A stretch of DNA of 64,000 nt from Aricia agestis. Its lineage: Eukaryota > Arthropoda > Insecta > Lepidoptera > Lycaenidae. Made by a program: the position numbers and the translations under genes. The DNA is taken from contig NC_056421.1 of NCBI RefSeq assembly GCF_905147365.1, positions 12,604,001 to 12,668,000 of the forward strand, given 5' to 3'. Shown one piece after another: positions 23,362 to 33,689 of the stretch (its first letter is position 1; each line of letters opens with the position of its first letter). The notes under the pieces are model-generated. The model saw only the letters and a program-made list of their open reading frames with translations. It was not told the DNA's origin and searched no databases.

Positions 23362-23426
23362 ATCGAATACCGAGTACTAGGTAGCTTAAGTATTGAACTT
23401 AAGCTACCTAGTACTCGGTACTCGAT
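23362..23426. repeat. 29-bp hairpin
   Basis: 23362-23390 and 23398-23426 are reverse complements at 28 of 29 positions around TATTGAA. The arm contains CCGAGTACTAGGTAGCTTAA. Likely a small fold-back MITE or an extruding palindrome. Confidence 0.75.
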
Positions 23427-23907
23427 TGAAATGAAAAAGCCTCTAAAATTATACTTTTATGTTAATGAGAATTAGCTATGGTAATAATATTAGAGACAGA
23501 ATCAATACATCAAATTATGCAAATGCAAAATTATTTAAATTCAGCAAACAGAGTATGAAAAGCCACAAGGCCTAAATTAATTAAAATGTGTATTGTTTTT
23601 TATTATTCCGAACGATAATTAGCTAGTTCAAACATTTCTCAATTAGCAACAAAAATATAATTATCGTATCGTATTTGCACTTTTAATTTCATATTTTAAC
23701 TGAAAGTTAAAAATGGAATATTTCACGCTAAATTTATTTTACGCGTTTTATTTATTTACTTTATTTTATTTTATTAGGAATGGAGATGCGGGCATCATCT
23801 AGTACTGCATAATTTTTTATACGTCAAAAAATAGAATTCTGCGAGAACCGAGAACGTATATTTTCTTACGATGTAACTGCCCTACGTCTGATTATTACGA
23901 GTATGAA

Positions 23908-24097
23908 CTAGATGAGGCCATCATCTCCGTTGCGCCAAAATTCGTTTATCGCACGGGAACCGTACATTTTTCCGGGATAAAAGGTATCCTATGTCCTTCC
24001 TCGGGACTCAAAGTATCTCCATACCGAATTTCAGCTAAATCGGTTCAGCGGTAACAGACAGACAAACACACTTTTGCATTAATAATATTAGTATGGA
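23908..24097 (-). mobile_element. H1 Helitron-like element
   Basis: Starts CTAGATGAGGCC, includes CCGTTGCGCCAAAATTCG and TTTTCCGGGATAAAAGG, and ends ATTAGTATGGA. Lacks about 14 bp of the TTTGGGCGTGAAGAGG segment. Non-coding. Confidence 0.75.
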
Positions 24098-24339
24098 TTT
24101 GAATATTACATTACAATACAAACAAATTAGCCTCTTTACAATATTTGTATAGATTTATACGGCAAATTGGACCTACCAAGGTCGTAAAGACGGTTACCAC
24201 GTTTATCAGCGCATGGAGGATTACAGTAAGAAAATTGCGGACGGAATACACGTGTAAGAAATTACTATTTATACCCCTTTTATAACATAAATATGAATCA
24301 CTTTGTAAGCGCTAATCTCGAGAACGGCTTAACCAATTT

Positions 24340-24467
24340 CGCTATAGCTGGCTCCCGCAACTTTATTGCACCAAATTCGTTTATCGTTTGGGAACCGTTC
24401 AGCCGTTTGGGCATGAGATGTTAACAGACACACAGACACTCTATCAAATTTATAATATTAGTATGGA
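24340..24467 (-). mobile_element. H1 copy, internally deleted
   Basis: TAGCTGGCTCCCGCAACTTT at one end and TTATAATATTAGTATGGA at the other, with the middle (TCCGGGATAAAA...CTCCATACC) missing. Its 5' tip abuts the GATA duplication of the TRIM element. Confidence 0.6.
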
Positions 24468-24469
24468 TA

Positions 24470-24642
24470 TGTGGCGGTACCCACAATACGCCTAACATTC
24501 CTGCATCGCGCTATCGAAGTTTCGGAGAACGGCAAGATATATACAACGTCTGAAATGACGTCAGTGGGCTTCGGCCTGACCGAGCATGCTATCTCGCTCG
24601 GTCGGAAGATCTTCCTTTTCGGCCGCCACTAGCAACGTTAAA
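24470..24642 (+). repeat. TRIM 5' long terminal repeat
   Basis: 173 bp. Contains a TATATA box-like word at 24538-24543 and the dyad-rich GGCCTGACCGAGCATGC and GCTCGGTCGGAAGATC. About 97% identical to the 3' copy. Confidence 0.85.
24538..24543 (+). promoter_or_regulatory. Possible TATA box in the LTR
   Basis: TATATA inside GCAAGATATATACAACG, conserved in both repeats (second copy near 25026). Its position about 70 bp into a 173-bp LTR is reasonable for a U3 promoter, but nothing else confirms it. Confidence 0.35.
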
Positions 24643-24957
24643 TAATTGGTGACCACCGACAAGACCACGCATCCTTCTGGACATCAATCATCATCAACAC
24701 TCCCCGCCCCTCCGCACCACGTCAGCAGAGACATCAAGCATAACCGGGTCGCCTCGACCATAAGCCGAGTTGGAGGTCCGCGCCGGTCGAACCCAGACAC
24801 GGGTTCGACCGGCTTTAACGGGGCAGCCATAGCCTACAACGACCGGTTATCAAGCAGAGCACGGGGTCCCTCTCCTGGTCATTGCACGCGTAGCTTCGGC
24901 CCACACCTGACAACACAAGCGCATCGAAGAATACCACAGGTCTTCGGGGGGGAGTGA
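24643..24957 (+). other. TRIM interior: PBS, leader, PPT
   Basis: TGGTGACC (24647-24654) is the putative primer-binding site, and GGGGGGGAG ending near 24954 the polypurine tract. The rest is CG-moderate sequence with a repeated CGGGTTCGACCGG-like word. A continuous 103-codon frame spans it but starts at TTG in the binding site and has no gag features; I treat it as leader, not a gene. Confidence 0.6.
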
Positions 24958-25130
24958 TGTGGCGGTACCCACAATTCGCCTAACATTCCTGCATCGCGCT
25001 ATCGAAGTTTCGGAGAACGGCAAGATATATACAACGTCTGAAATGACGTCAGTGGGCTTCGGCCTGACCGAGCATGCTATCTCTCTCGGTCGGAAGATCT
25101 TTCTTTTCAGCCGCCACTAACAACGTTAAA
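24958..25130 (+). repeat. TRIM 3' long terminal repeat
   Basis: Direct copy of the left LTR with about five substitutions (for example ACAATT for ACAATA and CACTAACAAC for CACTAGCAAC). The divergence indicates a moderately old insertion. Confidence 0.85.
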
Positions 25131-25134
25131 GATA

Positions 25135-25810
25135 TTTGTCCAGTGAATTAATTAAAAGAGTCTGCTTTTGTCTGGCACATTGAAAAAGTGTTAATATTAT
25201 CTTTATTAATTCAGTGATAAATGTTTTCCGAGATTTCTTTATTGGTCACACGAAATACGCTCTACCCCACACATCCAAAATATCAATTTTAACCGTTTGA
25301 CTCACGAGGTAACAGATTTTTTGTAGAGTCATAAATTTTTACCACGTCAACGAGTTAGTAATCCTTTAAGAATATTATGGGGCAAACAAGCAATCGGGCC
25401 TGATCGAAAGACATACTACCGTCGCCAATGGACACTTGCAAAATCAAAAGAGTTACAAGTGCGTTACCGGCCTTTCAATAGAAAATACGCTTTGCCTAAG
25501 TATAGTCAAAATATCACATTATTTCATACATTTTACGAATTTTTTACCATTTTATCCTGATTATTCTCCAGAAATCCAATATAATGGAATCGTATTTCGC
25601 TCTCTACATAAATAATGGCAAGTCCCGAGTTATAAGGCACGCTAAATTTTAATACATAAAATATTAACCAATAAGAGAGCAGAAGCCTTGAATAAATTAT
25701 TATGAATGGAACATAAGAAAATGATTTTTTAATCATACCTCAGAGTAAAAAGTCTTATACTATAAATGCGAAAGTGTGTCTATCTGGCTGTTAGAGCGCT
25801 TATGGCTCAT
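25135..25810. other. No gene; decayed P and H1 fragments
   Basis: 25378-25480 is a decayed antisense P fragment (GGGGCAAACAAGCAATCGGG, GTGCGTTACCGGCCTTTC). 25758-25790 is an H1 head fragment (TATAAATGCGAAAGTGTGTC). Confidence 0.45.
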
Positions 25811-25934
25811 TTTCATTGGTCGTTAATTCGTTAGTTATACAGCATGAGGGCAGTCCCCGCAGCCGAGATAACGACCAATGAAAGTTACAAGTCGATACGT
25901 GTTCGTTACACCGCCTGCGGGGATTGCCCGCATG
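25811..25934. mobile_element. Fold-back MITE remains
   Basis: TTTCATTGGTCGTTA (25811-25825) and TAACGACCAATGAAA (25869-25883) are perfect complements. GCATGAGGGCAGTCCCCGCAG and CTGCGGGGATTGCCCGCATGC pair across a wider interval at 19 of 21 positions. Related CATCGGTCGATAT words continue to about 25980. Confidence 0.55.
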
Positions 25935-26441
25935 CTTTATACCGACCGTGATATCGACCAATTTTCATCGGTCGATATACAGCTTGCGGGACGCGAGTTG
26001 CCACGTTTCCGACAGTTCCCAATGGCCGCCATACTACTGCAAAGGAGATTTTTTTTTTATTAGTACCACCCTGAAACTTTTTTAACAGTTCCCTGTATTA
26101 TCATAAATAGAAGTCTGATAATGCCATATCTGTGGGAGGTCGTGAATGTGAACAATATTTTTTCAAAATCCTAAGATTTCATTCGTAATTCGAACGATTT
26201 GTAACAGTATGGCACTAATTTTTCTGTATGTTTGAGGTTTAACAAAATATATAAATACAAAGTTTCAAACACCTAGGTGGCGGCAATCTTGTCAAAGCAG
26301 ATGTTATGTTGTATAATATTCTGCGGCTCCCACCGCTCGAAAGATTTCTCAAGATGTCTTCCACCCCATAGTTATAGTATGGTAACATACTTTTTTTAAG
26401 GTTGAATTTTATCCAAATGAATCGAATACAATGATGCCTAA
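25935..26441. other. No recognisable feature
   Basis: No supported gene; a frame over 25878-26063 follows the MITE above. Confidence 0.4.
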
Positions 26442-26600
26442 GGGTCTAAACACACTAGGCTGAATTACGCCGGCGTAATGTACGTGGCCGAAATTACGTT
26501 CAGCCGCTTACGCCTGATGCGGCACACTATAAATAACGCGAAGAGCCGAAATTTCATGGCGTAATTTTCGTTGCGGAACGCGCGCGTAAGTGAGTATTTA
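26442..26600. mobile_element. MITE C, degenerate left half
   Basis: Preceded by TAA, then GGTCTAAACACACTAGGCTG and GGCCGAAATTACG, matching the left tip of MITE C. No matching right tip is visible. Confidence 0.45.
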
Positions 26601-26976
26601 AAATTCTCAGATGTAATGTGTGCGTTAACGATTTGGAGTTAAGGTTTGATTTGCTATGTTCAGTTTTGATAATTCCGTCGCGTATCTATTGTGTGTTGCT
26701 ATACAAAACATTACCGCCGAATCGCTGCCGAACTTTACGCTCGACTCGGCTCGACGGAAATTCGGTTGGCGACGGAATTTCGGCATAGTGTGTCGTCTGT
26801 CGCGTAACATCAATTGTTGTTCCATGGCAAGAACGTCTGTAACTGGTGACGAACACAGAGGTTCTCCCCAGCCCTGCGGGCCCTATCGACTAATGAAAAC
26901 GGTTCCCCGTATGCGGGCCCTGTGGCACGCGTTCCAGAAATCTCCCGCACCCCGCATGCGGGCCCTATCGACTAAT

Positions 26977-27075
26977 GGTGGCAGTCGACGGCAGACGACG
27001 GCACGTGTCGGCGGCAGTCGACGGAGGTCAGCGGCACGTATCGGCGGCAGTCGGCGGAAGTCGACGGCAGCCGTC
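26977..27075 (+). repeat. 33-bp minisatellite, three units
   Basis: Units at 26977-27009, 27010-27042 and 27043-27075, each built on GGCGGCAGTCGACGG-like text. Because 33 is a multiple of three, one frame reads an 11-residue repeat (GGSRRQTTARV, GGSRRRSAARI, GGSRRKSTAAV). Upstream, CCCTATCGACTAATG also occurs twice (near 26880 and 26963). A 147-codon frame crosses the array, but its N-terminal part has no recognisable domain. Confidence 0.75.
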
Positions 27076-27284
27076 GACAGTTTATCACGCTTGCGGTAGT
27101 GACGTACCGCGTAAAGGTAAGCGTCCACAGGTCGGTATCGTACACAACGGAAGTCTCGCATCAAACGGATATTTTTTTATACTACACCCACTGTATCGGC
27201 AGCGTACGGATTACCGACTAGGCAGTTTGTTTATTTTCAAATTAGTCCAAACAAAGTTCAATCTAAATATCAAAATGAATGAAA

Positions 27285-27437
27285 ATGGCGGATAGTTTGC
27301 CAACCGTGCACATAAAGTACCCAGTTTTACTGCCAAAACTTGGTGCAGCGGACATTAATCAAAGCATAATAGAAAATTTGAAAACAATAAGTACAGAAAA
27401 CGGCTCTTGGCAACACAGTAACGTTAAAACTGCTTAA
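27285..27437 (+). CDS. Short 50-codon open frame, doubtful
   Basis: ATG in a favourable context (GAAAATGGCG), reading MADSLPTVHIKYPVLLPK and ending SNVKTA-stop. The composition is balanced and protein-like, unlike neighbouring frames, so it may be the first exon of a decayed transposon or host gene. I recognise no family. The minus-strand frame at 27443-27706 beside it (87 aa, rich in Arg/Lys) may be another relic of the same locus. Confidence 0.2.
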   Translation: MADSLPTVHIKYPVLLPKLGAADINQSIIENLKTISTENGSWQHSNVKTA

Positions 27438-27825
27438 TAATATTAAATGGACTTGGAAAAATGATAAAGTCCACGGCACAATTTAGTGGACCTCATAAAG
27501 GGAACTATTTGTGGCACCGCGCCAAATTTACGTGCTTCACGCGCAAATTGCCGAATACACCTTAATATTATAGTTTCCATTCTGCCCACAAGTATTTTAA
27601 TTAGTCCCTTTTGTTTAAGATACTGTTGACAAGTTTTGCCAAAGTAATCATGGCGCGCGAAACGAGTCCTAGTGTATCCCACAACCTGAGCATTTTTGTG
27701 GTACACTTTACGGAAAACCTATCACGCTTAATATTAATTGTGCTTTAATAGTAATTTTGATTATAATATTATGTAGATATGCTATCATTGGTCAGTCAAG
27801 GTTTGGTGACTTTTAAAATACTAGA

Positions 27826-28320
27826 GATCGCCCAATGGTCGATATTCGACCTTAGTTTCAGCGTCATTAGGACTACTACCTATATTTTGTAAAAAAAATA
27901 TTGACTCTATCATATTTTTTTCAACTCTTGTCTTTGGGACTCAGCTGATCTCAGACTGGTCGTGTAAGCATTGTCTAATAGTATCTAAGATTCAATAAAA
28001 AAAACTATAATCCATTTTCATTTTGTCACCTTGTTGACTGTTGTCAACAGACTTCAACCATAAATAAAGAGTACAATTCGTATGTATAGGCTTGTCACTC
28101 AAAAATCTGTTATTTCTCATGTAGGTGTGTTGTAGTGTGTGTAATGTTTTATTTCTTAAAAAAATGTATGATAAAAGCATAATTTCAAAATAATATTAGT
28201 TCGATGCACTCCTTCACCATATAAACTATAACTGTGCAAAATTTCATGCACCTACGTATCCCTATTTTTCGTAAAAAGGGTTACAAAGTTTTTCATTCGC
28301 GTATTAATATTATGATAATA
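27826..28320 (+). mobile_element. Interspersed repeat, family Z
   Basis: About 490 bp shared with 61648-62090: TCGCCCAATGGTCGATATTC, GGGACTCAGCTGATCTCAGA, CAACAGACTTCAACCATAAA, TCAAAAATCTGT and TTCGCGTATTAATAT. The two copies differ by many substitutions; the second lacks about 60 bp near TTAAAAAAATGTATGATAAA. Non-coding; class unknown. Confidence 0.7.
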
Positions 28321-29213
28321 AAAAACTGCCATTAAGATTATTACCAAGCAGAAAAACGACGCGAGCCCTCATTAGTATACTATATATTTGGATATATTTA
28401 TTTTCATTGCCTAGTCAGCGCACACACATCAAATAGTTTCCTTTGTACCCTCAATTTGTTTTAATTTTACTCAAATTTTTTAACCTACGCTGGCCATTAT
28501 CATTTGGTAATTATAATAATTTATTTTATTTCTAGAATTCGCAAAATATAGTACTCAATTTTAGGAAAAACTTTATGCCTGCAACAACCCGTCAAATGTT
28601 TTATGTACACACCGGTGTACAAGAATTTTGAATGCCCCGCGTGTCGCGTGTACACACAGGTGTACAAGTTCACTACGCGCGGATTGGCCGTTTATTTTCT
28701 ACGTTCCTTTACACGCAGCCTAATTTATTTATTTTTTAAGTAAATCTGTGGTATACTGGCAATAATTTTTTCGCCATTTAATGCGTGTAACGGAACAAGT
28801 TGAGTAAAAAAAAGCTGATGTTTTATACAAAAGTTCTAAAAAGTTACGTCATTTTCGCATGTGTGAAAATTACTGCAACTATAGAATAAGATATTTGGAG
28901 TGGTATTCATTCTAAAATATTCAAGAAGCGAAAATTGTCTTTTCTTAAATTATTATTATCACTCTGCTTATAATTTTATGTAAACGAAAATATATCGCAA
29001 ACCAAAACATTCACATTGCTGTTGATTACACTGAAAGTTTCTCGAACGTAGGGCTTCAATCAAAAGGAATGCCAACGACGAGCTCGGTGTCGTGGACCTT
29101 TGTGTTAACAATTGGGGCATTTACCTTTGTATGTACAAGCCAAAGTACTTGAAGCGCCGATCTCTCTATCGTCTTGTTGCCTGTTATATTATAACGAGAT
29201 AACTTTAGTGTTG
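28321..29213. other. No gene; pair of palindromic words
   Basis: Apart from 28605-28668 nothing is supported. Confidence 0.4.
28605..28668. repeat. Paired palindromic 19-mers
   Basis: GTACACACCGGTGTACAAG (28605-28623) and GTACACACAGGTGTACAAG (28650-28668), 45 bp apart, each centred on the dyad TACACMGGTGTA. A paired operator-like or duplicated word; function unknown. Confidence 0.5.
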
Positions 29214-29645
29214 AGGTCAATTCAGAACACAACGCGACGTGTAGATGTATTTTTGTACTGAATTGATAGACTTCAATAACGTGGTTTTTTATGAAATAAG
29301 GGGGCAAACAAGCAAACGGGTCACCTGATGGAAAGCAACTCGCAGCATCAGAAAGCTGCAGGTGCGTTGCCAGCCTTTTAAGAGGGAATAGGGGAGGGTA
29401 GGGAAGGGAATAAGGTAGGGGATTGGGCCTCCGATAAACTCACTCACTCAGCGAAACACAGCGCAAGCGCTGTTTCACGCCGGTTTTCTGTGAGAACGTG
29501 GTATTTTTCCGGTCAAGCCGGCCCATTTGTACCGAAGCATGGATCTCCCACGTTATATTAAGTGAGACGTCTCACTTACAAATCTGTCAAATCCATATAA
29601 ATTTAGAAATATATGTATGCGTCGCGTTCCGGTCTGAATTGACCC
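29214..29645. mobile_element. MITE A split by a P repeat
   Basis: Left AGGTCAATTCAGAACACAAC and right TCTGAATTGACCC are the ends of MITE A; inner arms TGTACTGAATTGATAGA and AATCTGTCAAATCC pair. A P repeat interrupts it at 29285-29553. TTA follows at 29646-29648. Confidence 0.65.
29285..29553 (-). mobile_element. P repeat inside MITE A
   Basis: From TTTTTTATGAAATAAGGGGG to TGGATCTCCCACGT. About 60 bp shorter than full length: the GACGGAAGTTGC segment and part of the CCCTTCCC block are missing. Confidence 0.75.
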
Positions 29646-29648
29646 TTA

Positions 29649-29844
29649 GGGCCAGGCAAAACACTGCGTTGCGGCTTCGTATCGCAAAAATAACATCGCA
29701 TAGAAATGCGATGCCATGTCGCAACGCAATAATTTCATATATTAGGTATAGCACTCTTTACATCGGAAATTTTCACGATGCGTTCTGCGGCGTCGTAGAT
29801 ATTTTTACGATGCGACGCCGCAAAGCAGTATTGTGGCCTGGCTC
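29649..29844. mobile_element. MITE B, TTA duplication
   Basis: Left GGGCCAGGCAAAACACTGCG and right complement GCAGTATTGTGGCCTGGCTC. Direct TTA on both sides (29646-29648; 29845-29847). The centre carries CGATGCGTTCTGCGGCGTCG / CGATGCGACGCCGC. Tourist-like (PIF/Harbinger) by tips and 3-bp TTA duplication. Confidence 0.75.
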
Positions 29845-29847
29845 TTA

Positions 29848-30012
29848 GGGTTAATTCAGACCGCAACGAGACGAAGCGAGGCGAGGCGCGGCGCGGCATT
29901 AATTTGTATAGATTTGACATATTATTTCAATTGCGCGAGGCGACATGCCAATCTGTCAATTCAGTACAAATTTAGAAATGCATCTATGCGTCGCGTTGCG
30001 GCCTGACAACCC
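29848..30012. mobile_element. MITE A, TTA duplication
   Basis: Left GGGTTAATTCAGACCGCAAC, right GTTGCGGCCTGACAACCC. Direct TTA at 29845-29847 (shared with MITE B) and 30013-30015 (shared with MITE C). Includes GAAGCGAGGCGAGGCGCGGC. Confidence 0.75.
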
Positions 30013-30015
30013 TTA

Positions 30016-30202
30016 GTGTCTAAACACACTAGGTCGAAAATATGCGGCCGAAGTTCGGCATGATTACGCCTGCAATGTACTTTAAACTACCGATGGCACA
30101 CCATGCCGAAATTACGTCGCGTTATATTGTATGTGTAGCGCATTGCTAGCGTAGTCATGCTGAACTTCGGCCGCGTATTTTCGGCCTAGTGTGTTTAGAC
30201 AC
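30016..30202. mobile_element. MITE C
   Basis: GTGTCTAAACACACTAGGTC on the left and CGGCCTAGTGTGTTTAGACAC on the right. Inner arms GGCCGAAGTTCGGCATGATT and ATGCTGAACTTCGGCCGC pair. TTA stands at the left; ATT at the right, so one side is mutated or offset. Confidence 0.75.
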
Positions 30203-30468
30203 ATTTGAGCTCAATACGACGCTTCCGAAATCGGTTTTGTGTTGCTAAAATAAATGCCTTCTCTATGTTTTAGTAATTTATAGAAATATTCCAGTAGCAT
30301 TTAAATAGTGCTTAAATAATTTGTTAATAAATGTCACACATTGAACGAACTGAGTGAAATCACGAAAATGTTAATAATCATCGTGCTAATTAATGACCAA
30401 GTAATGCTTTATTGAAATGTACAGTTAGCCGGAACGTCAATGCTTGTGTTTTTGTTTTATACAATAAC

Positions 30469-30614
30469 TCCCTTACAAATAAACGCTGTATAAACTTTGA
30501 ATAGTTATACAGTGTTTTATCTTCTTCAATCCAATTAAAAATGTCACTTGTGTGACAGGAACAAAATACTGTATAACTATTCAAAGCTTATACAACGTTT
30601 ATTAGTAAGGGGGG
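30469..30614. mobile_element. 146-bp TIR MITE (CCCTTACAAATAAACG)
   Basis: CTCCCTTACAAATAAACGCT on the left pairs with CAACGTTTATTAGTAAGGGG on the right. The arms continue through TTTGAATAGTTATACAGT / CTGTATAACTATTCAAAGC for about 45 bp, with a central TTGTGTGACAG region. Non-coding. Confidence 0.75.
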
Positions 30615-32396
30615 TAAAAATATTATTATATATTCACCATCGAAATGTTTTGATGTGGCTTACATAAAGACTAAAATGTTAATATGGAGATTATGGTATG
30701 TAACAATAATATTTAAATGTAATTTGTCGGAGTTCTCGGATAATTTTGAAGTTTATTTTACGTTTGAGTATAATTTTAAGTTTGAGTATAATATTATTGC
30801 TGGTATTAAAATGATAGGACGTGTTTGTAAAAACAAAGTCTATTTTTAACGACAACTATTCATTACTTTAAAGTGAATAAGAAACAAGTGATAACTTTGA
30901 AATTAATTGTTAGAAGTGTTTTTGGAACTATATTTTTTTTAAAAGTATATTTTAATAAGGCCTCATGCACCTCTTTGTTCAACGCACCTATTTATAAAAG
31001 ATTTTTTCTCGAATATACATTTTTTTCTGCTTTTTCACAGCAATAGATTCAGGGTCTATATTACATCCGTAGTTGATTTTACCACACCTCATTATAAAAA
31101 TACTGCTTTACAGAAAATATATTAACTACTATTACAAATATAAACTACTTTTGCTGATTGTATTTTAACGTTCGCTAATAAAACAACCATATCTCATTTA
31201 CCACAGGCGTCTATTATTTCCTTAGCTTAAACTGGACATTCAGCTTAGCTCTGAGTTTGTAAACTATAGCTGGGTCATCAGTGCATTGGTCAAACTTTGT
31301 TCTTTGCTCTGCGACTTTAGACTGCGGCTTGGCTTCCGAATTCCCGAACTTAAATCTATCGGCTTTTAATGCAACTTGTATTCTAATTCATGTACGTTTG
31401 AATTTGGTTTGGATGTAGTTTTGATTAGATTTTAATAGCGTATGTTTCGAACTTTATATTAAGATTCGCTACCTATATTAAATGAGAACATAATTGTAAT
31501 ATGCTTGATGATATTGATGTTGCGAGCACAGTTCGGAAATTTATTTATAACGTGGGAATCATGGATTATAAGGAGAAAATCTATGTTACGTTCTTTACGG
31601 TATCTTTATAGCAAATTTCATCCAAATTGATCAGTAGTTTTTACGCGAAGTAGTAACAGACAGACAGACAAACTTTCGCCTTAATAATAATAAATAAATA
31701 ATAATAATAAGGCCTCATTTATTCCTTAACAGTATACACTTTTAACATTTTTGATTACATGTTTTAAGATTAATTTATATATTATTACATTTACATCAGA
31801 GCATGCTATTTTTTTTATTTATCTTTGACATACTTAATTTTTTCTTTATATTAAGTATATAACTTAACAGTTATCACAATTTTAATTTTAACAATTTCAT
31901 TTTTCATATTAAATTTAATACATAATATAATCATTATCAACATTAAACTTTATATTTAATAATTGGAAAATTATAATTTTTGAAGAAACAATTTAAAATA
32001 AATTGATTTTAATATTTAGAATTATTAAAATAATTCTAAATAATATTAAATAGACATACTATTTAATATGAATTATTAGTACATGGATTATCACTGATGT
32101 AATTGTGATTGAACCAGTTTCCTCTCTTGTAGCATATATGTAGCGTATAACATAACTAAATTGTGTGTAAAAGTAACTTTGAATACTGTGACAGTATTAT
32201 AAGATTTTTCAATGTAAGTAATAATATTAAATTAAAACAATTAATTGAGAAAATATATCTCAAGCCGTAGAGCTCAACAACCCAATTATCTTTTAGCGTG
32301 TAATAATTTGTGAGTTTAAATTTATTTTCTCTTATAAGGTTATATAAATAAATGAATCGAGAGGCTCCTAATTTAATGCCGCCTCACGTACAGTAT
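30615..32396. other. AT-rich, no gene
   Basis: About 1.8 kb of strongly AT-rich sequence, including almost pure A/T between 31860 and 32090. A Helitron-like fragment lies at about 31600-31685 (CAAATTTCATCCAAATTGAT, AACAGACAGACAGACAAAC), then an (AAT)n tract. Confidence 0.45.
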
Positions 32397-32477
32397 ACTT
32401 AGAGTGAAGCCACGTCGTCCTGTTGCATTGCGTTTCGTTGCGTTGTCGGAAAGGAGTAACAAATTGTATATCAAAAT

Positions 32478-32677
32478 AGCTTTGTCCACACTGTGCCTTT
32501 TTTTGTTCGTCAAGGGCATGTGTTATAGCGCAGTCAACAGCGCAATCTGACCGTATCCAAAACTTAAAAAATGACAATATTGGCTTTGCCTTCCTTGACG
32601 CATTCAATTATTGAATGCGCCAATATGAAAGTTGATGACGAAAATTGAAGATGAAAGTGCACAGTGTGGACATAGCT
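32478..32677. mobile_element. 200-bp TIR MITE (AGCTTTGTCCACACTGTG)
   Basis: AGCTTTGTCCACACTGTGCC on the left and GCACAGTGTGGACATAGCT on the right are inverted repeats. The inner palindrome CATTCAATTATTGAATGCG lies near 32600. Confidence 0.7.
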
Positions 32678-32895
32678 AATAACTACGCTGTGGCGACGCG
32701 GGACAGTACAATATAAGAATGAAGCCACAATATTCTGATGCGTTGCTGGAACGGAATATTACATTTTATGTCTTTGCGTTATGGTGACGTGCGACAACAC
32801 AATACAAGATGGTGACAGCGCAACTCCTCATTAATTCTCTTCATCTTCTCTCCAGCGTTCTTCAACAGAACAAGGGTCAGGAGATAATAACATAA

Positions 32896-33271
32896 TATAT
32901 AATAATAATAATAATAATAGCTCCCACACCGGTTTCGGTGACGGTGGCCGGTTTCATTGAAACCAGGCCAGCTACGCAGGAGTAATTTTATAGTGCCCAA
33001 GTGTGTGCGCAGTACACAAGAGCACTCTCTATTCCTTTACTCTCATAACCCAGTGGGACGGAAGACCGACACGACCGGCGAGAGATCAGGCGCAGGACCG
33101 ACTTTTTACATGCCCATCCGACGCATGGATCATCTTACTTGTCAGACAATCAGGTGATCAGCCTGCAATGTCCTAACCAAACTTGGAAATAACATGTTTC
33201 CAACGCGGGAATCGAACCCACGACCTCCGAGTCAAGAGCCGCGCTCTGTACCACTAGACTACGGAGGCGTC
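32896..33271 (-). mobile_element. tRNA-derived SINE S1, full length
   Basis: Same organisation as 10770-11136: tRNA-like head with B box GGTTCGATTCC on the minus strand, ATT tail near 32896-32919. A 14-bp target duplication AGATAATAACATAA lies at 32882-32895 and 33272-33285. Confidence 0.9.
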
Positions 33272-33689
33272 AGATAATAACATAAAACGCGTCTGATGAG
33301 GCAACGCATCACTGTGGCCATAAAATATGTATGTAAAAAGATGGAGCGTTACCGTTGAATAGACGCACCGCAGCTGCTTGATTGTTGTAGCCTCACTCTT
33401 ATTAGATGGTATTTTGAGACAGTAATATAATTATTATATAAGAGTATTTTATCTTACCTAAACGGTTCTTTAGCGCGATAAAATATTATATATTTTCTAT
33501 TTACAGAATCTGTATAATTCTTGCCTTTAGTCAGTTAAATGTGGCGTATTATATACATAAAGCTATTTTGGTTTAAAAAATCTTGTGATGTATAAATACT
33601 GGTATTCTTTAAATCAAATGCGAGATTTTTCAGAAACACCTAACTTGATCATTGCCGAAAATCCAGTTATTTTCCATTCTAACATTAAA

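Larger units (their letters stand above)
24470..25130 (+). mobile_element. Miniature LTR retrotransposon (TRIM)
   Basis: Two 173-bp direct repeats, 24470-24642 and 24958-25130, differ at about five positions. Both start TGTGGCGGTACCCACAAT and end CAACGTTAAA. A 4-bp duplication GATA flanks the whole (24466-24469; 25131-25134). Just inside the left repeat is TTGGTGACC, a primer-binding-site-like word that pairs with a tRNA 3' end ...GGTCACCA. Just before the right repeat is a purine tract (GGGGGGGAG). The 315-bp interior has no gag or pol. This layout and the 4-bp duplication fit a non-autonomous gypsy-like element. The unusual point is that the repeats end in TTAAA rather than CA, so the exact boundary could shift by a base or two. 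Confidence 0.85.
32397..33403. mobile_element. Composite MITE region with SINE
   Basis: The ends TTAGAGTGAAGCCACG (about 32398) and GTAGCCTCACTCTTATT (about 33388) are inverted, and a third such tip (AAGAATGAAGCCACAATATT) occurs at about 32716. This suggests one or two elements of the AGAGTGAAGCC family. They contain a complete small MITE (32478-32677) and an S1 SINE (32896-33271). Exact borders are uncertain. Confidence 0.45.

Noticed and set aside
24646..24957. 103-codon frame inside the TRIM
   Set aside because: It begins with TTG in the putative primer-binding site, ends at the LTR border and has no gag-like or other recognisable motif. Treated as leader sequence.
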